Part shown: piece by piece, positions 10,718 to 21,323 of the stretch
Layout of the letters: each line of letters begins with the position of its first letter
How positions within the stretch are numbered: the stretch's first letter is position 1
Notes under the pieces: generated by a model
The model's database searches: none
What the model was told of the DNA's origin: nothing
Seen by the model: the letters and a program-made list of their open reading frames with translations, nothing else
Origin: Isoetes taiwanensis
Lineage: Eukaryota; Streptophyta; Lycopodiopsida; Isoetales; Isoetaceae
Assembly (NCBI GenBank): GCA_021234155.1
Contig: JAJEKV010000063.1
Coordinates: 3,409,536-3,473,535 of the forward strand
DNA length: 64,000 nucleotides
Direction: 5' to 3'
Made by a program: the position numbers and the translations under genes

Positions 10718-12931
10718 ATGCAAATTCTATGGCCGATTCTTTTGCTTCTCTTTCTTTCTCTGTGCCCTGTAGTTATTGCAGAGCTGAATGCGAATCTGTT
10801 TGATGTTGCAAGCTTGAGACAGTTTATCCAACAGCTTCCTGATTTGCCAAGAATCAAAGCCTACAAGCAGGTACATGCAGAGCTTTTTGTTCCAGCAAAT
10901 ATCAGCATCGGAATGCATCATGTCAAATGGGTGAGCCATTAATTTTTGTTTCCCTGCCAAAATATGTGTATCTTTTTCTTACAACCGCCACTTTTGTCAG
11001 CACTAAAATTAGTTTGTTTGTCCAACTTTTGATGATTTCTCCAACATCACTTTTTTGTGGATGTAGAAATTTCATCCTGATATTCCAGCAACGACAGTGT
11101 TTGCATATGGGCAAAGCAAGGATGAAGCAACAGTTCCAGGGCCTATAATAGTGGCCAGAAGAGGGATTCAAACACATGTTTTGTGGGAAAATCATCTGCC
11201 AAAAGACCATATCTTACCCATCGATAGAACTATAGCTATTGCAAGTCCAAAAAAAGGAGTACCGGCAGTAGTTCATCTACATGGAAGCCTGTCTGAACCA
11301 GAGAGTGATGGCAACTCCAATGCTTGGTTTACAGCTAATTTTGAAGAAAAGGGTTCAGCATGGAGCAAGCAAATGTATTCTTACAGCAATATTCAGCTGC
11401 CTGGTACTTTGTGGTATCATGATCATGCAATGGGGCTTACTAGGGCCAACATTCTTGCAGGCCTTTCAGGAATTTATGTTCTTGAAGATCCTCAATTGGA
11501 GAAGCCCTTTAAGCTGCCTTCTGGATCTGAATATGATAAACTCATGCTCATTTGTGATAAGGCCTTCTACAGAAACGGATCTATTTACATGTCAACAACT
11601 GGCAACAATCCTGAGATACATCCACAATGGAATGTAAGCATCTGTTTCATATATTTTCTTCAGAGTGGAAAGCTATTTGACATTGACAACACCTCTAATA
11701 TGGTGCCCCCTACTTTTCTCATAAAAAATACTCTTTACTATTTAACTACTACTGCTGGTCATGATACTGCTTCAAGCTTTACACTATTCAACTAGTGCTG
11801 GTCATTTCAGCATACTTTTTCAGCAGATTATGCAAGCCTACATAGTCATTCATAATTCAAGTATGTTTTAGTCTCTCATCCATTTTGCTCTCTTGTTTGC
11901 AGCCTGAGTACTTTGGTGATGTGATAATAGTTAATGGCAAAGCATGGCCTTACTTGAAGGTCCGGCGCCGCAGGTACCGGTTCCGCCTTGTCAATGGAAG
12001 CAATGCTAGATTCTTCAAACTTGCGCTTAGCAATGGCCTCAACATGACCCAAATTGGGTCAGATGCATATTACTTGCCTCGTCCAGTTCTTCAAAAGCAA
12101 ATACTTCTGGCCCCTTCTGAAATAACAGACTTCATCATAGACTTTGCAGAGTGCGCAGGGCAAGAAATTATTTTAACTAATTCTGCTCCATATCCATTTC
12201 CTGACGGAGATCCAGTAAATGCCCAGAATGGACATGTTATGAAATTCATTGTAGATCATATACCAACTGAGGACTCAAGCACGATTCCAAAGTTCCTAAT
12301 TCCCATTCAAAAGCTGAAAGTTAAAGATGTTGCCAAGATTAGGTATATCACTATGTTTGAGTATGAAAGTTCCACAGAGGAACCTACACATTTGCTCCTA
12401 AATGGATTAAGGCCGGAGTCTCCGGCAACAGAGATCCCGACATCAGGAACCACTGAGCTATGGCACATAATCAACCTGACTGATGATAACCATCCTTTGC
12501 ATATGCATTTGACAGGGTTTCAGGTGATGTCAGAACAAAAGCTCAGGAATGTGGATGAGCTCAGAAATTGTTTGCAAAAGAAGGCTGCTGAACAATGCAA
12601 TGTATGGAGCTATGTTAAGGGCCAAGCTAAAAGAGCTTCCAAGAATGAAAGGGGATGGAAGAATGTGTACAAGATGAAGCCTTCTCATGTGACTAGTTTT
12701 CTTATCAGGTTTTCCACTCCGAATGGGGAGCCATTTCCATTCAATGCTTCTGCTGAGCCTGGATATGTCTATCATTGTCATGTAAGCACTTCTATTCCAG
12801 AAATTATAGTCCCTTTTCTCCCTCCCCCTTGTTTTTTTGGTTCTGTCTAACCAATTCAGTGTTGGCCTCAGATTTTGGATCATGAAGATAACCAAATGAT
12901 GAGGCCCTTCAAGATTCTGTCTTGGCCTTGA
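10718..12931 (+). CDS. LPR1/LPR2-like multicopper oxidase (ferroxidase), four exons
   Basis: Exons join at 10718-10930, 11067-11633, 11903-12781 and 12872-12931. All introns are GT-AG, and the frame stays open for 572 residues, close to the roughly 580 of Arabidopsis LPR1. A hydrophobic N-terminal signal peptide (residues 1-21) is followed by three cupredoxin-like domains. All copper motifs are visible: HLHG, LWYHDHAMG, HPLHMH and HCHILDHEDNQMM, covering the type 1, 2 and 3 sites, with a methionine at the usual axial position. LPR proteins are cell-wall or ER ferroxidases that oxidise Fe(II) and set root growth arrest under low phosphate; that role here is by family. The start is the ATG directly before the signal peptide. 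An in-frame upstream stretch from 10553 is probably leader. Neither frameshift nor stop is seen, unlike every neighbouring gene remnant. An expressed gene is likely but unproven. Confidence 0.93.
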
Positions 12932-14087
12932 TGTGAATCCTAGAAAAGCTGCATGCAAGAGAAAGAGGTTGTGTATCTGCTCCATTCATCAAATCAGTGG
13001 AATATTTGGAATTAAAGTCCATATTTGGAAAAGGATGTGGTGTCCTTACGTGATAGAAGGGAAGAATACGCTGATCCTCACCACTGGTGTTGAACTTAAT
13101 TTTTTCAATCTAGCAATTCGTAAGCAACAAAGAAATGTGAAAATATATAATATCGTCCCTTTAGGGCGGGGTCTCATGTAGACGTTGACATCGATCGGTA
13201 GATGTCAAAAACCCAAAATAAAAGGGTCACATTATGCAGTTTCCTGATATGAAACCAAATCACCAATGTAAAATAGCAAGTTAATATGAAATATGATTAA
13301 AGAAAGTAGGTTGTCCAATAAGTTTTTCGTTGTTGGAATTTTTTTTTTGGCGGAAGGTTTTGTTCTGTGGTTGGAGATAGGCAGAATATCTGGTTGAAGA
13401 TAGCATGTGTTTATGTGAGTGCTTTATAAGCCTTTGGCAGATTTGTGTCGAATTGAGGTTTTTGCATCCAGCACAAGCTCATGGGATATTCTTTGTTCAA
13501 GGACCAGGTAGCACAGGTAAGTTCGACAGTTTATTTTTTGGGTTTCTTTTATTCTTGTATTCTTTGGGCTTGATCTCTTGTTTTAGTTGTCGATGAGTGC
13601 TTGGGCTGCCATGCTCACTTCTATTTATCTGCTCAAAAACCATTGAATTCGATGATCTATGGGCATCAAAATGTAGGGTGTTGTAGAATACCTCAGCTAT
13701 ATTTTGCGCGTCTAGCTCTATCGGGGCCGTATCCACATTGTATGTGACTCCATTTGCTTGCAAGATGCCTTCACGATTTGGCTGCCTCCTCCTCGCTGAG
13801 TTTTGAAGCATCATTGTGCCTGTAGTCATTTTGCCAAGGCAATTTACATTGAAATTAGTAATTTGAGTCTTGAAGATGCAAAATAAGGACAAAGGAAAAA
13901 CATTGAGGATAATAAAGGCGGGCTTAAAAATTGGCCATTCCTTCATTACAATATGTAACCATACCTAATACTATATGCACACAAAGGATTAGCATGATTG
14001 TCGTCGCGACCAAAAACTCCATGATAAAAAAACTTCGAATGTCACACACACAAGAGAGAGCTGGGGCCAAGAACAACATGCCATATG
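12932..14087. other. Downstream and intergenic sequence
   Basis: No gene is assigned. A minus-strand open stretch at 13497-13946 (149 codons) contains a readable central part (ITNFNVNCLGKMTTGTMM and onward) that might be a retroelement or exon fragment. I do not recognise it, and both ends look like non-coding sequence. Confidence 0.4.
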
Positions 14088-14437
14088 AAGATACTATGCA
14101 TGCATGTCTAGGCACATGCATGCACAACCAAACCAATGGTTCACAGAAGATACCATGCATGCATGTCCAAGAATATGCATGCACCAAACCAAACCAATGG
14201 TTCACAGAAGATACTATACATGCATGCCCAAGAACACGCATGCACCAAACCAAACCAAGAAGATACTATACATGCATGTCCAAGAACATATATGCACCAA
14301 ACCAAACCAATGCTTCACAGAAGAAATGCATGTCCAAGAACACGCATGCACCAAACCAAACCAATAATTCACAGAAGATACTATGCACGCATGCTTAAGA
14401 ACACACATGCACAAAACCAACCCAATGGTTCACAGCA
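14088..14437. repeat. Minisatellite, about six copies of a 61-bp unit
   Basis: The unit runs AGAAGATACTATACATGCATG, then CCCAAGAACACGCATGC, then ACCAAACCAAACCAATGG and TTCAC. I count six imperfect copies. The third lacks its end (ATGGTTCAC), the fifth lacks part of its start, and the others vary at single bases. Each unit carries the alternating CATGCATG core, twice in most copies, which is palindromic and also matches the plant RY element. The open frames across it on both strands follow from the repeat and are not taken as genes. Confidence 0.85.
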
Positions 14438-15156
14438 CAAAACTTAACAAACATACATGGTGCGCTCTGTAAATACCCCAACCATACGCACACGCAAATA
14501 TAAAGCACAATCATATGAAAACCTTAGCAAAATAACCGTATAATTATATATTTTGGACGATGAACCATTTTTTGTGATATTCTTATGATCAAACAACTAT
14601 TATTACTGATGGTGAAAAACTTTTTGATATTTTCTCATATGAATATGCCCAAAGGTTTTTCGTGTTTTGGACGTCAAATATTTTTTACGGCAGTCGAAAG
14701 ACTCATTTTACCCTATTTTTTCTCTCTTAGACAATTGGTATTTTACCTTTAGGTTGGAGCGTTTTTTTTAGACCTTTTCTTAGAATCAATTTTCTGATAT
14801 ACGTTTTCACAAGCGTTTTTTAGAATCATTTTTTTTTTAAGAAAACAAAACAAATTAATCTGCAACAAGACTATCTACAACAAGCTTGTTGTAAGCGTCG
14901 TCTTGGATTTGTGGAAGGACATAGATATGTTATTTGATACGGATCAGAGCAGATAAGGCCATATGATTTATAAGTAAACCTTTATGTGCATGCACGAACA
15001 CATGTATGATTGAGAAGTTTTGTTCGGAAAGGCTACTTTTTATACCCACATCGATACATGTGCTTCTACTTATCTTTTTAAATCAAAATCTTTTGATTTC
15101 TAACAAACAAAATAGCTTCAATCTCTCGAGCCAACAAAACAACTTCCAAATACAAT
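14438..15156. other. AT-rich spacer
   Basis: AT-rich sequence with several T-runs. No coding, RNA or repeat signal that I can support. Confidence 0.45.
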
Positions 15157-15377
15157 TTATACGATATACTGCAAGCATTGAAAAAACATTGCAAAAATAT
15201 GAACAAGATGTTGGAAATCGACATCCGAATTCAAGCAATTGCTAGGGCAATCGCAGTGCCTGCACCTCTCAAATAATCTATATTTATGCCAAGCTAGGAT
15301 GACATTACTTTCAAATCTAGCTACGTCCAAGAACGTTGTCGCTGGCCTATGTAGCTCTGCAAGAACGTTGGCCATTT
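15157..15377 (-). pseudogene. LRR receptor kinase, last segment, separated from the rest by a transposon
   Basis: Read on the minus strand from 15377, the sequence gives A-N-V-L-A-E-L-H-R-P-A-T-T-F-L-D-V-A-R-F and continues to a stop at about 15157. Joined to the kinase segment that ends at 23042, it continues the subdomain XI motif: RTRPSMREM is followed directly by ANVLAEL with no frame change. It is therefore the C-terminal tail of the same gene, moved 7.66 kb away by the insertion at 15378-23037. See the entry for 23042-24906 for the kinase itself. Confidence 0.85.
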
Positions 15378-15402
15378 GGGTGCAAAATCGGTACTGGGTA
15401 GC
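15378..15402 (+). repeat. Left terminal inverted repeat of the 7.66-kb transposon
   Basis: About 24 bases match the right end with three or four mismatches: GGGTG[C/T]AAAATCG, then TA, then TGGG. It is preceded by the target duplication ATTT at 15374-15377. Confidence 0.8.
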
Positions 15403-15849
15403 AGAAATCACCGTCCAGACGCCGCTTACAAGTGCTTAAAATCGGTGTGTTTTAAACACGACGTGCGTGATTGAAGTATTGACATGTAGGGTGCTTGGAT
15501 CAAATGACAAATGAGAGAATCATGAACATGTTTGGTGCGGAAAACATGAATGCACAGTAGCCCATATATTCACGGATGGCGGGCTAACCCATCTTAATTC
15601 AAGCAAAATGGAGGGACTAATTGTTTCCAAGAATTGCACGAACCGAAATTCAACAATTTGCCCTCACCAATTCAAAGAATACACGTAAATCGGGATAGAT
15701 GAAACCCAATTCCTCTCCCCGCTTCAATTTCTGAGCCATTGATGCGACAAGGAAGAGAGATCGAGGCGAGATTGTATGCAAAGAAGGTAGCAATGAAGAA
15801 GAATTCCCCTTCTAAAGATTCACCCTTCAAAGACGAATAAGAAATTGAG

Positions 15850-18000
15850 GCCGAGTGGACCAGCGGAATAAGAGAAATTTCAAAGAGAAATTTATGAAGT
15901 ATTCAACCAAATTAGTACAAATGTTGATGACAATGACAAAGGCCGCATCATTGACAGTCTTCTTTGGAGGGCAAAGAGATTTACCAATTGCTTCTATATA
16001 AAGAAATCTAAGCGGTTACTATGGCCGAAAGCAAATGGTGAAGAATTTGAAGGAAACAATGCAAGAACATAAGTTTGAGAGGAATTATGACATGCTTCGT
16101 GCAAGGAAGTCCACCACGATAATGGCAAAGAAGGTACAAATGGTGTCAAGCCATTGAATCAGCGAGAAGTGGCCGATTGCTCAAAGATCCCCAAAAAACA
16201 ATTTCAAATGCTTTTCAAAGAAGGGTGCAAGCTAACAAAGGGGAAGGACCTTGGTCAATGTTCGGGGAGGAGGAAGCGGATGGATAGCATGTTAGATCAC
16301 AATAGAGAAGTCGTTATCAAGTTCTGACGAAAAATACAAGAGTTTCTCCATACAAGAAAGACGGAGGAAGTATGTATCGAGAGGCAGGGAATAAAGATGG
16401 AACATCAATTCACCTTCTTGAAGTCACCAAGTAAGTATTCATCCTATATTGTAGGGTTCATTATATGTAGCATTTATTTGGCATTCACACGATTTCCTGC
16501 AGTTGCAATTCTACCTCGGGTTTAGAGAGGAGAATCCTCATATCAAAATTGCATTGCGGACTTTTGAGAGGTTGAAACCTAGTTTTGTAAGGAGGATCGC
16601 GTGAGAGGCATACATCTTTGTTGCATTTACCACTTGAAATTTGAATACATCATGCAAGGATTGAACTGAGAAAATCGGTGGAGTTCATGACAATTGCAAC
16701 CGCCATGTGAGATTTGTGGCCCTGGCCCGAGAATGTGCGAGCCAAGGAGCATACAATCAAGTGTACCAGATGATTTATGGAGACAAGTGGTCCGCAAACA
16801 AAGGTGATGATGAGGAGTGGTTTGATCATAACCGCTTGATGTTGGCGTGTAAAAAATGTGGGTTGGATAGAATTAGAAAATGTCCACAGGAAATGGATGG
16901 CACGGGTTCAAGACTAGTTACTTGGAAGACATTTGAAAAGCAACCCGTGGACCGGGACGGTTCAGGGATCCAAGAAAGGCTTTGAGGTACAAACTGCCTT
17001 GAGATTAGTACGAATGACGTAAGTCCCAAAGAATTTCAAGAGGAAGTGAAGAAGGTAATATTAGATTTTGTTCCACACAATTACATAGCACATTGGCGAG
17101 GCTATCCGGTTTTAAAACAAGCGGTGTGTCATCATTTCGGAAGATACAATTGTATCACGTTATTGACTTTCTTGAAAAATTACAAAGATCAAGATCCGGG
17201 GATGAGCCCCGGTCAATGCACCGGTATACGGACCAAGTTTCTATACTTGTTCACATAACATATAGGCATGACAAAAGTCTTGATATTCCTGTTCTGTCTG
17301 ATTTAAGAAGACCGTCCAAAGAAGAGAAAAAAAACGAAAGGTTGGAGCGGATCGGGAATAGACTCAACAACGGTAGGAAAGATCATAAAAGAGACTCACT
17401 TTACATTTCCGATGATAAAGTGCATGACTCATTATTTGTGGAACACCGCCTACAAAAGTATGTTGCATGGCTTAAGGAACAGGAAATAGAGTATGAGAAG
17501 CATTGGTTTTGGAGTGATGGCTGCTCATCACAATTCAAGTCGAAAACCTTTTTTTTCTTAGGCGGTACTTCACAATCAATGACAAGGAAATAGTGTGGAA
17601 CTACTTTGCCAACGCTCATGGTAAAGGTGAACATGATGGTGCGGTCTTTGTTATCAAAAAGGTCGCTAAGTAAGGAACAACTCAAACCCAATGGTGTGCA
17701 ACCGAGGCATGCTAAAGATATTGTAAAATTTACGTGTACATATTTCAATGATCTACCGGTCGATGAAACAGATGAGATCAAAAGATATTTTTGGGAAATT
17801 GAACTGTTGTTGTGGCAAACATGGAAGAATATGAAATTGAAACACTCAAAGGCACAAAGAAGATTCATCAGTATCGGACTGTCGTGAGGACTAGACCAAA
17901 AGCAGGGCTTGCTCATAGATGCACATCATGTTTCTCGCTTTCGTTTTGCATGGATCATAATTGGGACTCTGCATCAATACAGTAGATTAGGAAAGTGGGA
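15850..18000 (+). pseudogene. Broken transposase-like gene with SDGCSSQFK and HGKGEHDG motifs
   Basis: Summed over three frames, the sequence reads as one decayed protein. In order: MLACKKCGLDRIRKCP with a TWKTFEK segment (about 16840-16935), VKKVILDFVPHNYIAHWRGY (about 17050-17110), DQVSILVHITYRHD (about 17235), LYISDDKVHDSLFVEH (about 17400), HWFWSDGCSSQFKSK (about 17500), then after a frameshift YFTINDKEIVWNYF and HGKGEHDG (about 17565-17640), and a Cys-rich end HRCTSCFSLSFC (about 17910-17950). I recall this motif order from repetitive proteins in plant and invertebrate genomes, but I cannot name the family with certainty. Spaced Asp residues in RNase-H-like surroundings suggest a DDE/D transposase. 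At least three frameshifts are needed, so this copy is dead or contains introns I could not place. Confidence 0.6.
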
Positions 18001-18839
18001 GGTAACCCGACTTAAAACCGGGAGTTGAGAAGAAAAAGGAGACTCTTGAACAAGCCAATGAATGGATCGATAATTTGGTAGAGGTAGGTGACAATTTTGC
18101 GGTGAATCTTTGAGGTAGACAATTCGAGAGGGTATGGACTTCTACATCCTCAAGTGCCTGCAGAACCCAAATGCACACTTGAAGATTCATACGAAGATGG
18201 ATGGGGGCAAAAATTTGGAGTGCATGAGGTTATCTTAAGTGGATTGTATTATCAATTCTTGGGTAATTTCAAGTATATGTTGCTCACTAAACAACCCAAA
18301 GCCTCAGGTGCAACGTACATGTGGTAAGATATCCTAAAATTGATATGGAAAAAGTAGAAGGCCTGACGACATGTACAAATTTCCACAGAGACCCATGAAA
18401 AATTATGGCCAGTCTCCCAATAACAATGTAATTGTTTGACACTTAACGAAATTGATGTTATTCTTTTCAAGTGATTTGTTGTTCCAAAGACCTAAGCATG
18501 TAAGCACATATTTTTTTATATATATTAACAATAGTGAGGATGCACAAGGGGTGGTGTGCATGGACACGCATTTGAAATGAAGATTGAATTGTTGTTTATA
18601 AGAATGTAGATTTGTGACATTGGAATAAGGTTCAATTATTTATTTTGGTACCATCACTATCCCAACATTCTTGGCAAAAATATATTGTCAAGGCGTTTCC
18701 TCGATGTGACATGTGTCAATTCGGTAGTCATCTGAAAATATTGCGGCACGGTTCTGAATTAATTGTTATGTGAGGTTTATCGTGCAATTGGACGCCTAAG
18801 CCGCGGGACTTAAGCGGTAAAGCCCACAAGCTCACGCTC

Positions 18840-19300
18840 ATACAAGCTCTCCGCCAATTCATCCATCAGCCAATTCCCTCCTGCACTCAGCCCAATCCGC
18901 ATTCCTCCCAATCCTCCCAAGATGAAGCGAGCACATAGCGAGGAGCCGGGAGGTCACCTCGGGCGGCGCTTACTAAGCGTAGAAGAGGTGTTCCCTCCAC
19001 TCTTCCGCCTCTGCCGGGAAGTGCTTGCGCCTCCCACTCTGGCTTCTTCTCTCCGCCCACTCTACTCGCCTCCCGGTTTGAGGAGTCGATTCCGATTCCT
19101 CATCTTCCATTCCTATGAGGAATCGAGAAAATGAGGAATCGGAAAATAATTGCGGGAATATGTCACCGCAAGCGATCACGCGAGGGATGGATAGGCTAAG
19201 AAGAGGAAGAGGAAGAGGAAGAGGAAGAGGAAGAGGAAGGGAAGAGGAAGAGGAAAGGCGAGGAAAGCCGACTTGGAGGAGCCGTGGCTTTCCTTAAAGG
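18840..19300 (+). other. Exon-like GC-richer segment with GAGGAA repeat, paralogous to 39.7 kb
   Basis: A CT-rich leader precedes an ATG at 18922 (MKRAHSEEPGGHLGRR...). The segment then has CGATTCCTC and GAGGAATCGAGAAA motifs and an AAGAGG hexanucleotide run (about 19197-19262) that would encode alternating Arg-Gly and Glu. A diverged second copy of the same arrangement starts with an ATG at 39751 (MKRSAHLRREVSSKR...). Both have a splice-like GGTACAT after a TTGGAGGAGC or TTCGAGGAGC stretch. Shared layout in two places argues for part of a mobile element rather than a host gene. No function can be given. Confidence 0.5.
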
Positions 19301-20290
19301 TACATACAAATTTTCATTTGTTTTACGTTTTCATTTTTTTCGTTTGTTTAATCTTCGTTTGTTTAATTTTTTAGTTTGTTTCATTTGTTGCGGATGGAGA
19401 ATGAATGCGAGGAGCATGAAGATGAAGAAGACATCCCTTGAAGAAGACACCCCCTGAAGAAGACACCCCCTTGATGAAGAAGACAACCCCCTTTGAAGAA
19501 GACACCCCTTTTGAAGAATACACCGGCCTCGGGGCCAAAATTTTGTAAAATTTTTTGTAAAAATTTTGTACATTGGCCTAATGGCCTTTTTTTTATAAAA
19601 AATCTTGTTTACCATCAAACTTTGTTGTAACTTTGTTTCTTGTTTCATTGAGATCTCTTCTTCTTCATCTATGAAATGTTATTTTTGTCTATCTATCAAA
19701 TTTATGAAGTTCGAATTCCTGTGCAGTCCATTCAGATTCTGCTTGAATGTAACAGTGCTCTAGCTCTTTCATTAGTTTCAAACACTAAGCATTTTAATCA
19801 CTTTCAGCAGTGCCCGTTGAGTAAACAGCTTTGAACACACGAAAGCACTATGCAATAAATGACTACATTTAAGCAGGTTATATGGCTTAACAATAAGCAC
19901 TGCACCTTACCTGCATGACAGTAAGCACATGATGACATTAAGCAACTACATAAAAGTATCTGTCACTGCAAGACAATAAGCAGTATCTGCCATTAAGACT
20001 CAAACCATAGCACTTGCAGGCAATTTTTTTTTTAAGCACTTGATAAGTTTTAAGCATCCCTTTCAGTCAGCATTGAAGTATATATAAACAATATAGCAAA
20101 AACTTATAGACAAGTCTGCATTGAACTACATAAACAATATAGCAAAAACATTCTTAAATTAAGATAAAGATGGTACATGAAAAGTGTAGGATTCCTTGGC
20201 CTAAATAAATGACAAACAGACCAATAATCATGGAGAATGACAAAGCGTCATCACCATAAACCTTCTCAATTCCTCCTTCACAAACCTGGC
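19301..20290. other. Transposon interior rich in TAAGCA motifs
   Basis: Between about 19780 and 20090 the words TAAGCA and AAGCACT recur more than ten times in non-coding sequence, on the same strand. They resemble the subterminal AAAGCACTT words of this transposon family and may be degenerate binding sites. That link is inference. Confidence 0.4.
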
Positions 20291-20295
20291 AGAAT

Positions 20296-20976
20296 CTAAA
20301 TCAAGTTTTTCGAAAGTCTTTCCAAGCATAGCTTCATAATCTTTCTATCTGTCTTAGGCCAAGGCTTGTATCTATGTGTATTCTTCACCAGTAACTTCAT
20401 TTCTTCCTCAGTCTTGGCCTGCAGTATTTCTTCTATCTTTGGGGTGAGTACTGGTAGCACTTCATCATGGACATCCATCTTGAATGCAGGTACCCGCAGA
20501 AATTTCCAGGGACTGCTAAGGTAAGACTTGTACAATGAATCATCAAGAAGCAAAGTCTTACCCGAGAATCTTGGGTATGACTCATATATTTTTCCAAGTG
20601 GCTTCATCATGATCGGACGGCCCAGGGTTTGTTAGGTGGTGAAAAACCGGTTACGCACACATTTTCCCCGTCCCCATACAAATTCAAATCATCCCTCAAA
20701 TCGACATAGTACTTGCACACATCTTCCACATTGGAGAGTTGCATTGATGACCATATACCAACACAACACTTCAGAACAAAGTCTTCAAGAAGAACATACG
20801 CTACGGTCTCGAATATCACTTTCTTTACGCTTAGTGTATGTCATTGTCAATCCCGCTTCCAAGCGTATGTGTTCATTTGCACCAAATGTTTTACCAACAC
20901 ACCATTTAAATCCAAGACAATGAGTTTATCTTTGGGCGGCAAATCAATATTTAGTACGTTGGAACATCCCGAATAC
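20296..20976 (-). pseudogene. FCP1/SCP1-like phosphatase (HAD family), broken
   Basis: On the minus strand an exon starts after an intron-like TGTGTAG at 20977 and gives KLIVLDLNGVLV, which matches motif I of FCP1/SCP1-type CTD phosphatases, although the second Asp of DxDG is Asn. VGIWSSMQLSNVEDV follows (motif II region), then in another frame KPLGKIYESYPRFSGK and TLLLDDSLYKSYLSSPWK (the DDS motif III region). The C-terminal frame is open from 20610 to 20296. Stops near 20850 and 20607 and at least one frame change break it. Such enzymes dephosphorylate RNA polymerase II CTD or similar substrates; this copy probably cannot. It lies wholly inside the 7.66-kb transposon, so it may be a captured host gene or normal cargo of the element. 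Confidence 0.7.
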
Positions 20977-21323
20977 CTACACAACAGAATTACTACATGA
21001 ATAAATAGATGAAGATGAAAATGAAAAATGGGTTGAATGTGGAAACCTTTATCAGACAATGAGGATTCTCGACTCCAACAGAATGAACTGTAATCCTACA
21101 ATTAATGCAACAAAAGAAAATCAATAATATTCAATGTTTTAATCAACACTAAGTTGTGGCCTTCTTGCCCAACAATGCCCATACCCCTTTCCGGGTTAGT
21201 AATGGCGTAATCACTTGTTGAAGATCGGGCTCACCAAACTTGAGGGCCCGATTACGCATTTTCTTGAACACACTTCGATATGTGTGGTGTCATGATTGAG
21301 GCCCTTCCGCATCTTTTGCATAG

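Noticed and set aside
14088-14437. CRISPR-like array
   Set aside because: Repeats are contiguous, variable and without unique spacers; the genome is eukaryotic. It is a minisatellite.
14104-14447. Overlapping reading frames in all three + frames of the minisatellite
   Set aside because: Product of a stop-poor repeat unit; none has a start context or domain.
19115-19297. RGG-box RNA-binding protein
   Set aside because: The Arg-Gly run is the translation of an AAGAGG microsatellite; no RRM or other domain is attached, and the 39.7-kb relative lacks it.
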